NCBI GenBank assembly: GCA_016720595.1
Contig: JADKKI010000031.1
Coordinates: 121,345 to 185,344, forward strand
Source of the DNA: Myxococcales bacterium
GTDB lineage: Bacteria; Myxococcota_A; Polyangia; Haliangiales; Haliangiaceae
Reading direction: 5' to 3'
Length of the DNA stretch: 64,000 nt
Below the pieces are notes generated by a model. It had not been told where the DNA came from. It was given only the letters and a program-made list of their open reading frames with translations, and did no database searches. Both the position numbers and the translations under genes were made by a program. Every line of letters starts with the position of its first letter. Position 1 is the first letter of the stretch. Shown here piece after piece: positions 18,810 to 28,805 of the stretch.

Positions 18810-20240
18810 TCAGCCGATCCGCGTGGCGATGTACTTGAGGTTCGTGTAGTCGTCGATCCCGTGGCGCGAACCCTCGCGCCCGAGGCCCGAGTGCTTGATC
18901 CCGCCGAACGGCGCCTGCGCGGTGGACACCAGCCCCTCGTTGACGCCGACCATCCCGGCCTCGAGCGCCTCGGCCACGCGGTGTTGGCGCGCGCCATCGC
19001 GCGTGTACACGTATGCGACCAGGCCGGCCTCGGTGTCGTTGGCCTGCGCGATCGCATCCGCCTCGTCCATGGCGGTCCGCAGCGCGATCACCGGGCCAAA
19101 GATCTCCTCGCGCCACAGCGCCATCTCGGGCGTGATGCCGGCGAGGACCACCGGTGCGATCAGCCGGCTCGTCCCCGCGGGTGCGGCACCGAACACCACG
19201 CGCGCGCCGCGTGACACTCCATCCTCGACCAGCCGCTTGATCTTCGCGACCGCGGCGTCGTCGATCACGGGTCCGATATCGGTGGCCGGATCGCTGCCGC
19301 GCCCGACCACCAGCTTGGCGACCGCGGCACTCAGCTTCGCCGTGAACGCCTCCGCGATCGGAGCTTCGAGGATGAACCGGTTCGCCGCCACGCAGGTCTG
19401 ACCCGAGTTGCGGAACTTCGCCACCAGCGCGCCCGCGACCGCCGCATCGAGATCGGCGTCGGCGAGCACCAGGAACGGCGCGTTGCCGCCGAGCTCGAGC
19501 GAGACGCGCTTGAGGTCCGCGGCCGCGTTCCTCATGATCAGCTGCCCCACCTCGGTCGACCCGGTGAAGCTGATCTTGCGGATCGCCTTGGCGGCGAGCA
19601 GCCGGCCGCCGATCCGCCCACCGTGCGAGCTCGGCACCACGTTGAACACACCGGCCGGGATCCCGACCGCCTCGCACAGCTCCGCGAGTGCGAGCGTCCC
19701 GAGCGGCGTGGCCTCCGCCGGCTTCGCCACCACGGTGCAGCCCGCCGCGAGCGCAGCACCGAGCTTGCGCGTCAGCATCGCGTACGGGAAGTTCCACGGC
19801 GTGATCACCGCGACGGGGCCTACGGCCTCGCGGATCACCGTCAGGCGCTGTGCCGCATTGCTCGCCGGGATGGTCTCGCCATAGACGCGCTCCGCCTCGC
19901 CCCCGAACCAGGTCAGGAAGCTCGCCGCGTACCGGACCTCCGCGATCGCCTCCTTGAGGGGCTTGCCGTTCTCGCGCGTGCACAGGTCCGCGAGGCGGCG
20001 CTCGTCGGCGAGCATCCGTGCCGCCACCTGACCGAGCAGCCTGCCCCGCTCGGCTGCGGGACGGCGCTTCCACGCGGGAAACGCGCGCGCGGCCGCCTCC
20101 ACCGCCGCGTCCACCATCGCATCGTCGGCATCCGCGACCTGGGCGATCTCGGAGTCATCGAACGGATCCGTGACCGCGAACCGCGCGTCTCGCGCGACCC
20201 AGCGCCCATCGATGAACGCGTCGCGCTTGATCTCGCTCAT
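18810..20240 (-). CDS. NAD(P)-dependent aldehyde dehydrogenase, succinate-semialdehyde type
   Basis: The 476-residue enzyme has the full aldehyde dehydrogenase fold: [17 protein letters not shown], the cofactor loop FTGSTEVG, the general-base Glu in LELGGNAPF and the catalytic Cys in [19 protein letters not shown] and [14 protein letters not shown] come at the end. ENGKPLKEA and [20 protein letters not shown] are closest to succinate-semialdehyde dehydrogenases (GabD), which feed 4-aminobutyrate carbon into the TCA cycle. The substrate is inferred; no aminotransferase is adjacent. The start at 20240 follows CATAGT by 6 bases and is divergent from the gene at 20295. Confidence 0.9.
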   Translation of the reverse strand: MSEIKRDAFIDGRWVARDARFAVTDPFDDSEIAQVADADDAMVDAAVEAAARAFPAWKRRPAAERGRLLGQVAARMLADERRLADLCTRENGKPLKEAIAEVRYAASFLTWFGGEAERVYGETIPASNAAQRLTVIREAVGPVAVITPWNFPYAMLTRKLGAALAAGCTVVAKPAEATPLGTLALAELCEAVGIPAGVFNVVPSSHGGRIGGRLLAAKAIRKISFTGSTEVGQLIMRNAAADLKRVSLELGGNAPFLVLADADLDAAVAGALVAKFRNSGQTCVAANRFILEAPIAEAFTAKLSAAVAKLVVGRGSDPATDIGPVIDDAAVAKIKRLVEDGVSRGARVVFGAAPAGTSRLIAPVVLAGITPEMALWREEIFGPVIALRTAMDEADAIAQANDTEAGLVAYVYTRDGARQHRVAEALEAGMVGVNEGLVSTAQAPFGGIKHSGLGREGSRHGIDDYTNLKYIATRIG

Positions 20241-20246
20241 GCGCCG

Positions 20247-20252
20247 ACTATG
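20247..20252 (-). promoter_or_regulatory. Candidate -10 element of the aldehyde dehydrogenase gene
   Basis: On the minus strand this reads CATAGT, 6 bases before the ATG. The spacing matches the other candidate leaderless starts. Confidence 0.4.
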
Positions 20253-20280
20253 CCCCGGCCGATGGCCGCCCACCATCTGC

Positions 20281-20286
20281 TATAGA
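20281..20286 (+). promoter_or_regulatory. Candidate -10 element of the gene at 20295
   Basis: TATAGA lies 8 bases before the ATG without a ribosome site between them. Confidence 0.45.
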
Positions 20287-20294
20287 CGGTAGGC

Positions 20295-21801
20295 ATGAGT
20301 GAGAAGAGCCGCGTCGCGCTGATCTTCGGGGCCGCGGCCGCACTCGCCGGCGGCGGGCTCTACTACTTCTTCAAGGTCTACCAGCCCAAGCAGGAGCATG
20401 GCGTTGCCGCCAAGGAGATCGAGGCGTGGGAGGAGCGGCTCGGCCAGGTTCGGCTGTGCCTGCTCGGTCCCTCGCCGGCATCGTCGCACTCGGGCGAGGC
20501 GCTGGCCGTGCGCGAGCTCGCGCCCGACGTGTGGGACCGCGCCTCGTGCACCAAGCTGATCGGCAAGCTGTCGCGTGGCGTCGCCGACGACACCGGCATG
20601 ATCAAGGTCGAGCACGCCTGGATGACGGTCGATCGAGCGGCCGCGAAGGTCGCCACGGCGTTCGCGTCACACGTCGATCCTTCAGGCGATGCGCCCGACA
20701 AGCGCAGCAAGGACTCACCGCTCCCCGCAGCTCTCGACGAGCTCGATACCGCGCGCGCTCAGCTCCGCGAGGCCGCCGGCATGGATCCGCCGACCACGCC
20801 GGGCCCGGCTGCTCTCCCGGTCGCCGAGATGATCCGGCTCGCCGACGGCAGCGACCCCGTCGGCTCGCTGACGGCCTGGCTGATCCCCTCGGCGGGCGGC
20901 ACGCTCGGGTTCGGCTCGGTCAAGGGCAAGGGCGAGGTCCAGCTGACGCTGGTCGCCGGCGCCGCGCCGAACATCGGCAAGCTCGGCGCGGGATCCGTGC
21001 GCGCCGTGCCTGACCTGGCGTGGGGCGCGGCGGGGTTGCGGGCGCAGGTCTCGATCGGGACGATCGACGTGCACGGGGCGTTCGGGCAGATGGTGGATCT
21101 CCCGGTCGAGTTCGGCGCGCGCGTGGTCATGGCGGTCGGGGGGTTCGGCAATGGTCTCGTGGCGTACGCCGCCAGCAACCAGCTCGTGGTCGCACGCTCG
21201 CAGAACGGGCCGTTCGCCGCCGACAAGCCGATCGACGTCGGCCGCATCGCGTTCTCGATGGATCCGACCGGCCGCGGGCTCGTGGCGTGGGCCGGGCCCA
21301 CCGACGAGGGGCCGCTGCGCGGGTTCATCGCCAAGGACGGCACGCCCCCGAAGATCGTCGAGCTCGGCGCCGGCTCCGCGGCCCAGGCCTGCCTGACGCC
21401 GACCAAGGCGTGGGTCGGCGGCGAGGACCAGTTCATCGCGTTCGACGACGCGGGGGCGACCCCGCACGTCCTGCCCGAGCACGAGTTGGTCGGATGCTCG
21501 ACCGAGGGTGCGCTGCTCCACAAGTACGGCAGCACGCACTATGCAGTGTGCGCGGAGACCTGCCGGATCGCGGATCTCACCCGGCCTCCGGCCCACCAGC
21601 GTCGCCACCGTCGCCGGCGGCAAGGTCCACGCGATCCGTGCGCGCGGCCGGGTGCTCGGGGTGTGGACCGAGGGCAAGCCGCCGCGGTTCTTCGCCACCG
21701 AACAGGCCGTGACCCCGACGCTCGCGTACTCCAACGGCAAGGTGATCGACGTGCTGGGCGAGACCGAGGATCGCGTCGTGGTCGTTCGCCTGCCGCTGTG
21801 A
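20295..21801 (+). CDS. Membrane-anchored unknown protein, interrupted by one frameshift
   Basis: The protein begins with a short cytoplasmic start and one membrane segment (about residues 8-27, VALIFGAAAALAGGGLYYFF), then a long exported part rich in Gly/Val beta-strands that looks like a beta-propeller. I do not recognise the family. Near 21590-21600 the frame shifts. The first frame degrades into Arg-rich sequence after IADLTRP and runs into the convergent gene. The neighbouring frame continues sensibly as TSVATVAGGKVHAIRARG to a stop at 21801. Total length is 3n+1, consistent with one extra base, either a sequencing error or a recent mutation. Confidence 0.7.
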
Positions 21802-21805
21802 TCCG

Positions 21806-22666
21806 CTACTCGCCGATCGGCAGCGCCACGGTCGCGAGCGTCTTGCCGAGATCGGGTGTGTAGACGAACACCCACTGCGACTTGTCCGCGACCACGTCGA
21901 CCTCGAACTCGAACACGGCGGTCTTGCACTTCTCGGCGTCGGGGCCGCCCGGCCACTTGTGCAGCGTGATCTTGTGCTTGCCCGGCGGGAGGTCGAGCTC
22001 GAAGGCCGAGGTCCCACCGAGTGCGAGAGAGCTCATCTTGGGATCGCGCTGCGACCGGCACGCGCCAGTGCCATCGCCCACGTTGAACGCGCTGCCGCCG
22101 AACGTGTCGGTCATCGCCTTCTCGTACTCGCGCAGCTGGTACGCGAACACGATCACCCCGCCGGTGCCCGCGGCCGAAGGCTTCGGCGCCTGCGGCATCT
22201 CCTTCGAGACGTCGTACATGGTGACCACGGTCGGCGCCCCGCCGCTCATCATCATGAGGCCGGTGACCACCTCGTCGGGCTTGCCATAGGCCATCGCCGA
22301 GAGCTCCTTGTCGTCGGCCTTGGCGCCCACCGGGAGAACCACCGGCGACATGTGCTCGGGGATCCCGAACCACGTCGACGCCTTCCCGAACGGCACGTTG
22401 TCGGCGAGCTTCACCGGCCCCCACTTGAAGCCTCGGCGCACCCAGACCTCGTACGGCGCGGTCTTGCCGTCCGTGCCGACGAGCAGGTTGAGCAGCCGGT
22501 TCTTGCCCTTGTAGGCCTCCTTGGGCGGCGGGCCCTTCTCGTCCGAGGGCGGCGCGACGGAGGGCGTGTTGGCGTTCCCGCTCCCCGTGGCAGGGCCCGG
22601 GTGGTCGTCACCCTTCTTGCCACAGCCGAGCGCGAGCATCGCGATCAGGATCGTATTCGTACGCAT
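21806..22666 (-). CDS. Lipoprotein of unknown function
   Basis: The 286-residue product has a lipoprotein signal (MRTNTILIAMLALGC, lipobox LALGC) and then a flexible Gly/Pro/Asp/Lys linker. The folded part is rich in beta structure, with two later Cys (GAC and EKC) that could form a disulfide. A late GKHKITLHKW segment suggests an immunoglobulin-like or PEGA-like sandwich. I do not recognise the family. GTG at 22669 is also possible, but ATG at 22666 lies 8 bases after a -10-like TACCGT. It is convergent with the frameshifted gene. Confidence 0.75.
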   Translation of the reverse strand: MRTNTILIAMLALGCGKKGDDHPGPATGSGNANTPSVAPPSDEKGPPPKEAYKGKNRLLNLLVGTDGKTAPYEVWVRRGFKWGPVKLADNVPFGKASTWFGIPEHMSPVVLPVGAKADDKELSAMAYGKPDEVVTGLMMMSGGAPTVVTMYDVSKEMPQAPKPSAAGTGGVIVFAYQLREYEKAMTDTFGGSAFNVGDGTGACRSQRDPKMSSLALGGTSAFELDLPPGKHKITLHKWPGGPDAEKCKTAVFEFEVDVVADKSQWVFVYTPDLGKTLATVALPIGE

Positions 22667-22682
22667 CACCGCGCACGGTACG

Positions 22683-23969
22683 CTAGATCGTGCGAGCGAG
22701 TGCGCGGGTCTCGATCAGATTGTCCTCGATCGAGCAGTAGGTCCAACCGCCATAGCGCCCCACGGAGTGGATCCCGGCGAGCGCCAGCCCATCGCGCACG
22801 CGCTGAGTCTCCTCGAGCGAGGCCTTCGTGATGTGGACGTACGCCGGATCGAGCACGACGTGGTGGTGCTCGAGCAGCTGATGCTCCGTGACGATGCCCT
22901 CGCGGGCGAGGTCCGCGAGCACGCGGGCGCGCAGCGCGTCGACATCGAAGGCGGCCCCGTGCGGTGCCCCGATCTCGATGTACAGGCTCATCCGATCGCT
23001 CTCGATGATGTTGTCGTACCAGCCGACCCGATAGAACGAGACCGCCCGGTCGGGGAAGTACATCCAGTGGACGTTCCGCGGGCCCTTGCGATCGAACCCG
23101 AGGTTGAACACCAGCACCTGGTTCGAGGTGAACACCGTCGGGTCGTGCGCCATGCCGGTCATCCGCGCGAGCGCGGGGAGCGGCGCCGAGCTCACGATCT
23201 TGCCAAAGCCGATCCGCCGCTTCGGCGTGACCACCTCGCGGGCGCCGAGATCGATCTGCATGACCGGCTCGCCGTAGCAGACGCTGTCCTTCGGCAGATC
23301 CGCGAGGAGTGCGTGGATGTACTGGATCGCGCCACCGGCGGGGTACGTGAAGGTGGCGTTGTACGCGCCGTCGCCGACGGCGTCCGCGGGCCGCGGCCGC
23401 ATGTTCGCGATGATGTCGGCGATGTCGGCGTGTGGGAAGAACCTCCCCATCGCGTCCGGATCGAGCTTCTCGAGGGCGATCGCGTAGAGCTTCTCGTTGT
23501 ACGGGCGGAGGAACTTCTCGGTGATCGCGACGCCCAGGCGCCGGTTGAGCAGCTCCCCGAACGACGCCGGTGGCGCCTCGCCCGTGGGCCGGAAGTACAG
23601 ATCCACCAGGCACTCGAGGAACTCCTCCTTGGGGAGCTGGTGGATGTGCTTCTGGAACGGGAAGTCGATGTCGTGACCCGCATAGCGGATCAGGCTCCGC
23701 TTCACGACCGTGCGGATCTCCTGGCCCGGCATCCGGGCGCGTAGCCAGGCCTCGATCTGCGGATCCTTGAAGTGGAAGAAGTGCCCGGAGTAGTCCCAGA
23801 CGAAGCCGCCCTGCACCACCGTCTTGCAGTAGCCGCCGGGCTCGGTGTCCTTCTCGAGCACGAGGACCTTCGCGTGCGGATGCAGCTCGCGGTACCAGTT
23901 CGCGAACGACAGTCCGGACGCGCCGGCGCCGATCACCACGATATCGGCGTGCTCGGTCACCGCCGTCAC
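22683..23969 (-). CDS. FAD-dependent oxidoreductase resembling UDP-galactopyranose mutase
   Basis: The N-terminus is a classic FAD-binding fold: [12 protein letters not shown], the ribose-binding Glu in [16 protein letters not shown], then DYSGHFFHF. Middle blocks [14 protein letters not shown] and [19 protein letters not shown], and the C-terminal [17 protein letters not shown], place it near UDP-galactopyranose mutase and protoporphyrinogen/amine-oxidase-like flavoproteins. At 428 residues it is of usual size. A sugar-nucleotide substrate is only a guess. It starts with GTG inside the stop of the upstream gene (GTGA), so the two products are made together. Confidence 0.8.
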   Translation of the reverse strand: MTAVTEHADIVVIGAGASGLSFANWYRELHPHAKVLVLEKDTEPGGYCKTVVQGGFVWDYSGHFFHFKDPQIEAWLRARMPGQEIRTVVKRSLIRYAGHDIDFPFQKHIHQLPKEEFLECLVDLYFRPTGEAPPASFGELLNRRLGVAITEKFLRPYNEKLYAIALEKLDPDAMGRFFPHADIADIIANMRPRPADAVGDGAYNATFTYPAGGAIQYIHALLADLPKDSVCYGEPVMQIDLGAREVVTPKRRIGFGKIVSSAPLPALARMTGMAHDPTVFTSNQVLVFNLGFDRKGPRNVHWMYFPDRAVSFYRVGWYDNIIESDRMSLYIEIGAPHGAAFDVDALRARVLADLAREGIVTEHQLLEHHHVVLDPAYVHITKASLEETQRVRDGLALAGIHSVGRYGGWTYCSIEDNLIETRALARTI

Positions 23970-25642
23970 GGCAGGCGCGCCAGCTCGCTGGCGAAGATCC
24001 GGCGCGCGATCGCGATCGCGCAGCCGTACGTGCTCTCCATCCCGAAGTACGACAGCGACTTCGACAGCAGGCTCTGGCGTCGCGAGTACGGCGTATCCGA
24101 CGCGTAGTGGATGACCCCGAGCTCGAACGAGCTGGCATCGACGAGCGAGACCAGCTCGTCCTTCGGATGACGCCTCGGTTCCGCGGTCTCGTAGGCGGCC
24201 GACAGGTACGGGCCGGCCTCCATCTCCATCACGGTGTAGCCCTCGCGATAGAACACATCCATGTACTGCCGGTTCTGCAGGAACGCGGAGCGCACGGTCA
24301 GCGCCTTCTGATTGTCGAGCACGGTGCCGTGCTTCATGAACGGCTGCACGTCGGAGGCGGTCAGCGCGTTCCGGAACATGTACGTGTTCGCCGAGTGCTC
24401 GTCGTGGATCACCTTGCTGATCATGACGTCGCCGACGCGACCGTTGAGCGTGGCGGCCTTGCCCATGATGTAGATGCCGCGCAGATCCTCGACCCCGAGT
24501 GCCACCGAGGTGAGGTGGTGGTAGGCGGCCATGCCGAGCGGGTAGTCGATGTTGATCAGGACCGCGGGGCTCTCGGAGATCCGCTCGATGCCGGGTACGT
24601 GGAGCCGCGAATCGAGGTTCTCCGGGCGGAGCATCGAGAGCTGGATCACCTGCGCGTCGACATCGATCTTGCCGGGCGAGGCGATCGCCCGGATGCCGCA
24701 CGCCGCATCGGACTCCTGGACCTGCGCCATCCGGCCCGGCGTGGCGGCGCCGGGCTCGTGGATGAAGGCGCGCAGCGAGAAGTAGAGGATGTTGGTGGCG
24801 AGGGCGTGATCCCCCTTCGCGATCGCTTCGTCGTAGCGCGGGGCGAGATCCTCGGGGTTGTGCCGGTGGAGGAAGTCCACGATCTCCTGCCGGTGCTCCC
24901 GCGCATAGCCGCCCATCAGGTTGGCCAGCGAGTGGCTGTTCGACGAGATGAAGTAGACCGGACGGCCCTCGGGCACGGCCGGCGCGATCGCCTGGAACCA
25001 GCGCTGCGCCGAGCGCTGGTACTCGCGGAACGAGCCATCGAGCAGGCGCATGAACAGATCGCAATCGTGCGCGATCATGTCCCGGAGCACATCGTTGGAG
25101 CTCGGGCCAAGCGCGCCGCGGAGGCGAAGCACGGGCTCCTCGGCGCCCAGCGCACTGGCGAGCGCGACGTCATCGGAGACGTCGGAGATCCGGGCGGACA
25201 GCAGGCGCTCGCGGAGCTTGTTCCACTCGATCTGGTAGGCGGTCAGGATCGGGACCAGATCGTCGATATCGGACGCCGAGGCGATGAACACCGCCAGCGT
25301 GTCCCCGCCGTCCCACCGCAGGGGTCGGCGCCGGCCACGGGTCTTGGCGCCTTGCCAGCTGTCGATCGGGTAACCGGCGGCCTCGAACTGAGCCAGGCTC
25401 TGGCCGAGCACGATGTGGCGGATCCGGGGCATGCAGTCAGGCAGCCGGCCGGCGCTGTAGGCGAAGGCCGCCAGGTCGGGATCGGCCTCCTCGGCCCCGA
25501 GGTGCAGGCTCGACCGGGAGAACAGGTGAGCCTCCTCGAACGCGCGCACGCGCACATCACCGCTCGACCGCAGGAGCGAGTAATAGGTCCGGATATAGAG
25601 ATCGATCTCGTCGCTGGTAGCGCGAGGCGGCTGGCGATCCAC
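23966..25642 (-). CDS. Unknown protein with a nucleoside-phosphorylase-like C-terminal half
   Basis: I do not recognise the family. The 558-residue soluble protein has a helical N-terminal half without known motifs. Its C-terminal half (about residues 350-530) contains [18 protein letters not shown] and [14 protein letters not shown], which recall the VGD and MEME-A motifs of purine nucleoside/uridine phosphorylases. It may therefore bind a nucleoside or sugar phosphate; this is inference from short motifs. It is co-translated with the downstream flavoprotein. The GTG start lies 6 bases after a -10-like TACCCT. Confidence 0.7.
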   Translation of the reverse strand: MDRQPPRATSDEIDLYIRTYYSLLRSSGDVRVRAFEEAHLFSRSSLHLGAEEADPDLAAFAYSAGRLPDCMPRIRHIVLGQSLAQFEAAGYPIDSWQGAKTRGRRRPLRWDGGDTLAVFIASASDIDDLVPILTAYQIEWNKLRERLLSARISDVSDDVALASALGAEEPVLRLRGALGPSSNDVLRDMIAHDCDLFMRLLDGSFREYQRSAQRWFQAIAPAVPEGRPVYFISSNSHSLANLMGGYAREHRQEIVDFLHRHNPEDLAPRYDEAIAKGDHALATNILYFSLRAFIHEPGAATPGRMAQVQESDAACGIRAIASPGKIDVDAQVIQLSMLRPENLDSRLHVPGIERISESPAVLINIDYPLGMAAYHHLTSVALGVEDLRGIYIMGKAATLNGRVGDVMISKVIHDEHSANTYMFRNALTASDVQPFMKHGTVLDNQKALTVRSAFLQNRQYMDVFYREGYTVMEMEAGPYLSAAYETAEPRRHPKDELVSLVDASSFELGVIHYASDTPYSRRQSLLSKSLSYFGMESTYGCAIAIARRIFASELARLP

Positions 25643-25648
25643 GGGCCT

Positions 25649-25654
25649 AGGGTA
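25649..25654 (-). promoter_or_regulatory. Candidate -10 element of the gene starting at 25642
   Basis: On the minus strand this reads TACCCT, 6 bases before the GTG start codon. Confidence 0.35.
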
Positions 25655-25757
25655 GATCAGCCTTGGCCCTGGATCGCTTTTCCTGGCAGCCAGGTGTCAG
25701 CGCGTCAAAAAAAGATGCTATCTCGTGGCCCTCCCCACCCGGGGACCAGGGAATACC

Positions 25758-25976
25758 GTGAGTAAAGAAGAGCTAGTCCACCTCGACGGCGAGGTCATCT
25801 TGATCGCGAAAGGCGGAAACTTTCGCGTCAAGCTCGACAATGGCCACGAGGTACTCGCGAAGCTGGCCGGCAAGGTCCGCCGCCACCGCATCCGCGTGGT
25901 GCTCGGTGACCGCGTGACCGTCGCCGTCTCGCCCTACGACCCGACCCGCGGCTTCATCGTCTACCGCCAGCGCTAG
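25758..25976 (+). CDS. infA: Translation initiation factor IF-1
   Basis: IF-1 occupies the ribosomal A site during initiation. The 72-residue OB-fold protein has the standard length and motifs: EELVHLDGEVI, NFRVKLDNGHEVLAKLAGKVRRHRIRVVLGDRVTVAVSPYD and the final GFIVYR. The start is GTG with CCAGGGA about 6 bases upstream. A possible -10 (TATCTC) lies about 35 bases before the start, so unlike many neighbours it probably has a short leader. It stands alone rather than in a ribosomal-protein operon. Confidence 0.96.
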   Translation: MSKEELVHLDGEVILIAKGGNFRVKLDNGHEVLAKLAGKVRRHRIRVVLGDRVTVAVSPYDPTRGFIVYRQR

Positions 25977-26021
25977 CCGGCACGCGAGTTCGCTCGCGCC
26001 ATCGGTGCTAACGTTTGCGCG

Positions 26022-28463
26022 ATGGCTGACACGCCGCTGTACGTCGGGATCGATCTCGGAACGACCAACTCCGCCGCTGCCGTGTTCGATGGCGAACATG
26101 TCTCGGTGATCCGCAACGCCCAGGGCGGGACGGTCACCCCCTCCGTCGTGCGGCTGGACAAGCAAGGCCGCGTCACCGTGGGGACGCGTGCGCGACGCTT
26201 CGTGGAGCAAGATCCGGCGAACACCGCGGCCGAGTTCAAGCGGCTGATGGGCACCGAGAAGGCGATCGAGTTCCCGGGGGCCGGGCTCTCGCGCAAGCCC
26301 GAGGAGCTGTCCGCCGAGATCCTCAAGGCGCTCCGCCAGGACATCACCGATCAGCTGGGCGTCTCGATCGAGCGCGCCGTGATCAGCGTGCCCGCGTTGT
26401 TCGAGCTGCCGCAGAGCGCCGCGACATCGGAGGCCGCGCGCCTCGCAGGGTTCCAGCGCGTGGAGCTCTTGCAGGAGCCGATCGCCTCGGCCCTCGCCGC
26501 CGGCTGGCGCGCCGACGACGATGGTGCGGGGACCTGGCTCGTGTTCGACCTCGGCGGCGGCACGTTCGATGCGTCCCTGCTCGAGACCCGTGACGGGCTG
26601 CTGCGCGTGGTCGGCCACGATGGCGACAACTTCCTCGGTGGCCGCGACTTCGACTGGGTGATCACGGAGCACCTCGCATCGCGCCTCAGCGTGGTCCCGC
26701 AGCGCAATAACCCCGACCACACCTCGGCGCTCCGCGCGCTCCGGCTCGCGGCCGAGGACGCGAAGATCGAGCTCTCGCGCGGCGAGCGGGCGCAGGTCAC
26801 GCTCGCCCAGCCGCTGGTGATCGACGGCCACGATGTCGACGTCGATCTGGAGCTGACCCGCACGATGGTCGAGTCGCTGTGCGCGCCGCTCGTCGATCGC
26901 GCGCTCGACGTGTGCCTGCGCCTCCTCTCCGCCAACGGGCTCGCGCCCGGCCGGATGGGCAAGATCGTGCTGGTCGGCGGGCCCACCGTGATGCCGATGG
27001 TGCGCCAGCGCGTGGCCGCGCGGCTCGAGGCCCCGATCGCCGAGGGCCACGATCCGATGACGCTCGTCGCTCAGGGTGCGGCGCTCTACGCGGCCACGGC
27101 CGGGCTCGACGGGCGCGCGGCACAGATCGCCGTCCCTGCCGGTCGGCAGGTGTGGCTGCAGTACCCGGCGGTGTCGGCGGATCTCACGCCGCACGTGGTC
27201 GGGAAGTTCGTGGGCGAGCACCCACCCGCCAAGGTCAAGCTCGTGCGCAACGACGGTGCGTGGACGAGCATCGAGGCCACGGTCGGGCCCGACGGCACGT
27301 TCATCACCAGCGTGACCTTGCTGCCGCGTCGGGCGTGCACGTTCACGATCGAGGCGCGCGCCGAGGGCGGCGAGCTCGTGGTGGTCACGCCCCCCGCGCT
27401 GACCATCGTCCAGGGCCTCACGATCGGCGACCCGCCGCTGTCGCGCACGCTCGGCGTGGCGCTCGCGAACGGTCACGTGCAGGTCTATCTCGAGCGCGGT
27501 GCCCCCCTGCCCGCGCGGCGGACGTTCACGCACCACACCGTGGAGACGATCGCGAAGGGCAGCTCCGAGAGCGTCCTGCGGATCCCCATCGTCCAGGGTG
27601 AGATGAGCCAGGCCGACCTCTGCCGCCTCGTCGGCACGCTCGACATCGGGGGCGACAAGATCAAGGACACCGTCCCCACCGGCTCGGCGATCGAGGTCAC
27701 GATCGAGCTCGATCGCGGCGGTCGGCTCGCCGCGCGCGCGTTGATCCCGGCGATCGGCCAGGTGTTCGAGCACGTCGCGCACCTGCTCGTGCCCGATGCC
27801 GCACCCGAGGCGCTCGATGCGGCGCTGCGCGACCTGCGGCGCCAGCTGATGGACCTGCGGGCCGATGCGTTCCGCCACGGCCTCGGCCACGTGATCGAGA
27901 AGCTCGACAAGCTCGAGTCCCGGATGTCCGAGGCCGAGCGCGACATCGACGCGGCCCATGGCGGCGACGCCGATGCCGCCCAGCGCGCTCGCCGCGCCCT
28001 CCTCGACATCGACGGCACGATGGCGGACGCGGATCTCGCGAAGAAGTGGCCCGAGCTCGACAACGAGGCCCGCCGCGTGGCGATCTCCGCGTCGTCGACG
28101 GTGGGCATGCACGGCACCGATGCCGAGCGCTCGCTGCTCCAGGAGGTGCTGGCCGCGATGGACAAGGCGCGCAAGGACAAGGATCCGGCCGAGCTCGAGC
28201 GCCAGATGCGGCTCGCCTCGCGGCTCTCGGGCGCCGCGTTCAACCGCACCAGCGAGGCGTGGGAGCTCTACTTCGAGGACGCCGCCTCCGAGGTCAGCCG
28301 GTGCACGGACCTGCCCAAGGCGAACAAGCTGGTCACCGAGGGCAAGGCCGCGATCGATCGCGGGGACACCACCGAGCTGCGCCGCGTGGTGAAGGGCCTG
28401 TGGCAGCTGCTCCCCGAGGACAGCGAGGCCCGCAAGAAGGCCTATGACTCCGGGGTGCGGTAG
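26022..28463 (+). CDS. Hsp70-family (DnaK-like) protein, atypical long form
   Basis: The actin-like ATPase domain is intact: GIDLGTTNSAAAV (phosphate 1), AVISVPALF, LLQEPIASALAAG, VFDLGGGTFDASLL (phosphate 2) and KIVLVGGPTVMPMV (adenosine). After it, the substrate-binding region is divergent, and a helical, charged C-terminal part makes the protein 813 residues, against about 640 for DnaK. A standard C-terminal EEVD-like end is absent. It is followed after 6 bases by a J-like protein and a membrane protein, so it is probably a dedicated chaperone rather than the housekeeping one. A weak -10-like TAACGT lies 7 bases before the ATG. Confidence 0.9.
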   Translation: MADTPLYVGIDLGTTNSAAAVFDGEHVSVIRNAQGGTVTPSVVRLDKQGRVTVGTRARRFVEQDPANTAAEFKRLMGTEKAIEFPGAGLSRKPEELSAEILKALRQDITDQLGVSIERAVISVPALFELPQSAATSEAARLAGFQRVELLQEPIASALAAGWRADDDGAGTWLVFDLGGGTFDASLLETRDGLLRVVGHDGDNFLGGRDFDWVITEHLASRLSVVPQRNNPDHTSALRALRLAAEDAKIELSRGERAQVTLAQPLVIDGHDVDVDLELTRTMVESLCAPLVDRALDVCLRLLSANGLAPGRMGKIVLVGGPTVMPMVRQRVAARLEAPIAEGHDPMTLVAQGAALYAATAGLDGRAAQIAVPAGRQVWLQYPAVSADLTPHVVGKFVGEHPPAKVKLVRNDGAWTSIEATVGPDGTFITSVTLLPRRACTFTIEARAEGGELVVVTPPALTIVQGLTIGDPPLSRTLGVALANGHVQVYLERGAPLPARRTFTHHTVETIAKGSSESVLRIPIVQGEMSQADLCRLVGTLDIGGDKIKDTVPTGSAIEVTIELDRGGRLAARALIPAIGQVFEHVAHLLVPDAAPEALDAALRDLRRQLMDLRADAFRHGLGHVIEKLDKLESRMSEAERDIDAAHGGDADAAQRARRALLDIDGTMADADLAKKWPELDNEARRVAISASSTVGMHGTDAERSLLQEVLAAMDKARKDKDPAELERQMRLASRLSGAAFNRTSEAWELYFEDAASEVSRCTDLPKANKLVTEGKAAIDRGDTTELRRVVKGLWQLLPEDSEARKKAYDSGVR

Positions 28464-28469
28464 CGCGCC

Positions 28470-28805
28470 ATGCACGAGCTGAAGCTCGAGGACAACCCGT
28501 TCTTCGTGCTCGGCATCGCCACCGATGCGAGCCGGATCGAGATCGAGCGTGAGGCGCAGAAGCTCCTCGGCATGCTCGAGCTCGGCTTCGTCGACGCGCA
28601 GACCTACGAGACGCCGGTCGGCCCGAGAGCCCGCACGGCCGAGCTGGTCCGCGCCGCGGTCGCCGCGCTCCGCGATCCCTATCGCCGCCTGGTCGCCGAG
28701 CTGTGGGCCCGCCACGCCCCACCAGCGCGTCCCGCGGAGCCACCGCCTCCCCCATCGCCCACCGCGCGTCCCGGCCTCCGTCGCGCGCTCGGGTGGGGCC
28801 GCTGA
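28470..28805 (+). CDS. Small J-domain-like protein lacking the HPD motif
   Basis: The 111-residue product begins NPFFVLGIATDASRIEIEREAQKLLG, which matches helices I-II of a J domain. Its AAVAALRDPYRRLVAEL matches the end of helix III with its DP-x-R-R hallmark. Between them the catalytic His-Pro-Asp loop is missing. Such proteins usually cannot stimulate Hsp70 ATPase in the standard way. The C-terminal 30 residues are Pro-rich and probably unstructured. Its position between an Hsp70 gene and a membrane-protein gene, overlapping the latter (TGATG), supports a role as an adaptor; that is inference. Confidence 0.75.
   Translation: MHELKLEDNPFFVLGIATDASRIEIEREAQKLLGMLELGFVDAQTYETPVGPRARTAELVRAAVAALRDPYRRLVAELWARHAPPARPAEPPPPPSPTARPGLRRALGWGR

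Noticed and set aside
25773..28715. 980-codon minus-strand frame opposite infA and the Hsp70 gene
   Set aside because: It is an antisense shadow of two clear genes, with no motif of its own.
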